DNA from: UBA7672 sp034439955
Lineage (GTDB): Bacteria; Pseudomonadota; Alphaproteobacteria; Caulobacterales; Hyphomonadaceae
Assembly: GCA_034439955.1 (NCBI GenBank)
Contig: JAWXBJ010000039.1
Coordinates: 1 to 6,053, forward strand
Reading direction: 5' to 3'
DNA: 6,053 nucleotides
Positions 6,026 to 6,053 of the stretch are shown here, in pieces; the stretch's first letter is position 1, and each line of letters opens with the position of its first letter. The notes below the pieces were generated by a model that did no database searches, was not told the DNA's origin, and was given only the letters and a program-made list of their open reading frames with translations. The position numbers were made by a program, and so were the translations under genes.

Positions 6026-6053
6026 ATGCTGTCGGAGATCAGGATGGCGAGGA
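6026..6053 (+). CDS. Start of a probable transposase gene (partial)
   Basis: An ATG at 6026 is preceded by GGAGAGA at 6014-6020, five bases away, which is a strong site. Only nine codons (MLSEIRMAR) are inside the window, too few to identify the protein. The position directly after the terminal repeats suggests IstA-like transposase of the IS21 family. Confidence 0.4.

Larger units (their letters stand above)
5956..6053 (+). mobile_element. Probable left end of an IS21-like insertion sequence (partial)
   Basis: From about 5956 the sequence begins TGTCGGCGCC, starting with the TG that IS21-family ends carry, and contains two near-identical 19-bp repeats. An ORF with a good ribosome binding site then starts at 6026. 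Multiple terminal repeats close to the end and a first gene (istA) starting within 100 bp are the IS21-family layout, where the repeats bind the transposase. The right end is outside the window, so the boundary and family are not proven. Confidence 0.5.

Noticed and set aside
1..6053. CRISPR array, tRNA, rRNA or riboswitch
   Set aside because: No regularly spaced repeat series and no tRNA-, rRNA- or riboswitch-like conserved core was seen on either strand. The only tandem repeats are the two 19-bp copies near the right end.

Overview
The window is GC-rich and reads like an alphaproteobacterial chromosome or large plasmid. The base composition, the twin-arginine leaders and the families present fit, but no single gene fixes the genus. 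It holds one compact minus-strand gene cluster flanked by degraded or mobile DNA on both sides.

From left to right: the 3' end of an unrecognised plus-strand gene (1-123); about 340 bp with no confident gene (one 48-codon hydrophobic ORF on the minus strand and a weak terminator-like hairpin); then four co-directional minus-strand genes. In transcription order these are a TetR-family regulator (5272-4658), a haloalkane dehalogenase with a twin-arginine leader (4606-3569), a 600-residue protein with two acetoacetate-decarboxylase-like domains and a twin-arginine leader (3547-1745), and a probable lipoprotein of the TolB/PD40 beta-propeller type (1730-465). The gaps are 51, 21 and 14 bp, and each of the four genes has a purine-rich ribosome binding site, so they very probably form one operon.

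On the other side of the regulator, pointing away from it, lies the 5' third of a second, different haloalkane dehalogenase (about 5442-5747). It has no normal start codon, is frameshifted just after its GFGRSDK motif, and stops resembling the family near 5731. It is followed by about 200 bp of unassigned remnant and then, from about 5956, what looks like the left end of an IS21-like insertion sequence, with two 19-bp near-identical repeats and the start of its first ORF.

The most interesting reading is that all three structural genes of the operon encode exported proteins: a Tat-exported dehalogenase, a Tat-exported double-ADC protein and a lipoprotein. This suggests an envelope-located pathway or sensor for halogenated (or other alkyl/acyl) compounds under local TetR control. 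The double-ADC protein is unusual because its two domains treat the Schiff-base lysine position differently: KK in the N-terminal domain, SK in the C-terminal one. The substrate and the pathway cannot be read from the sequence.
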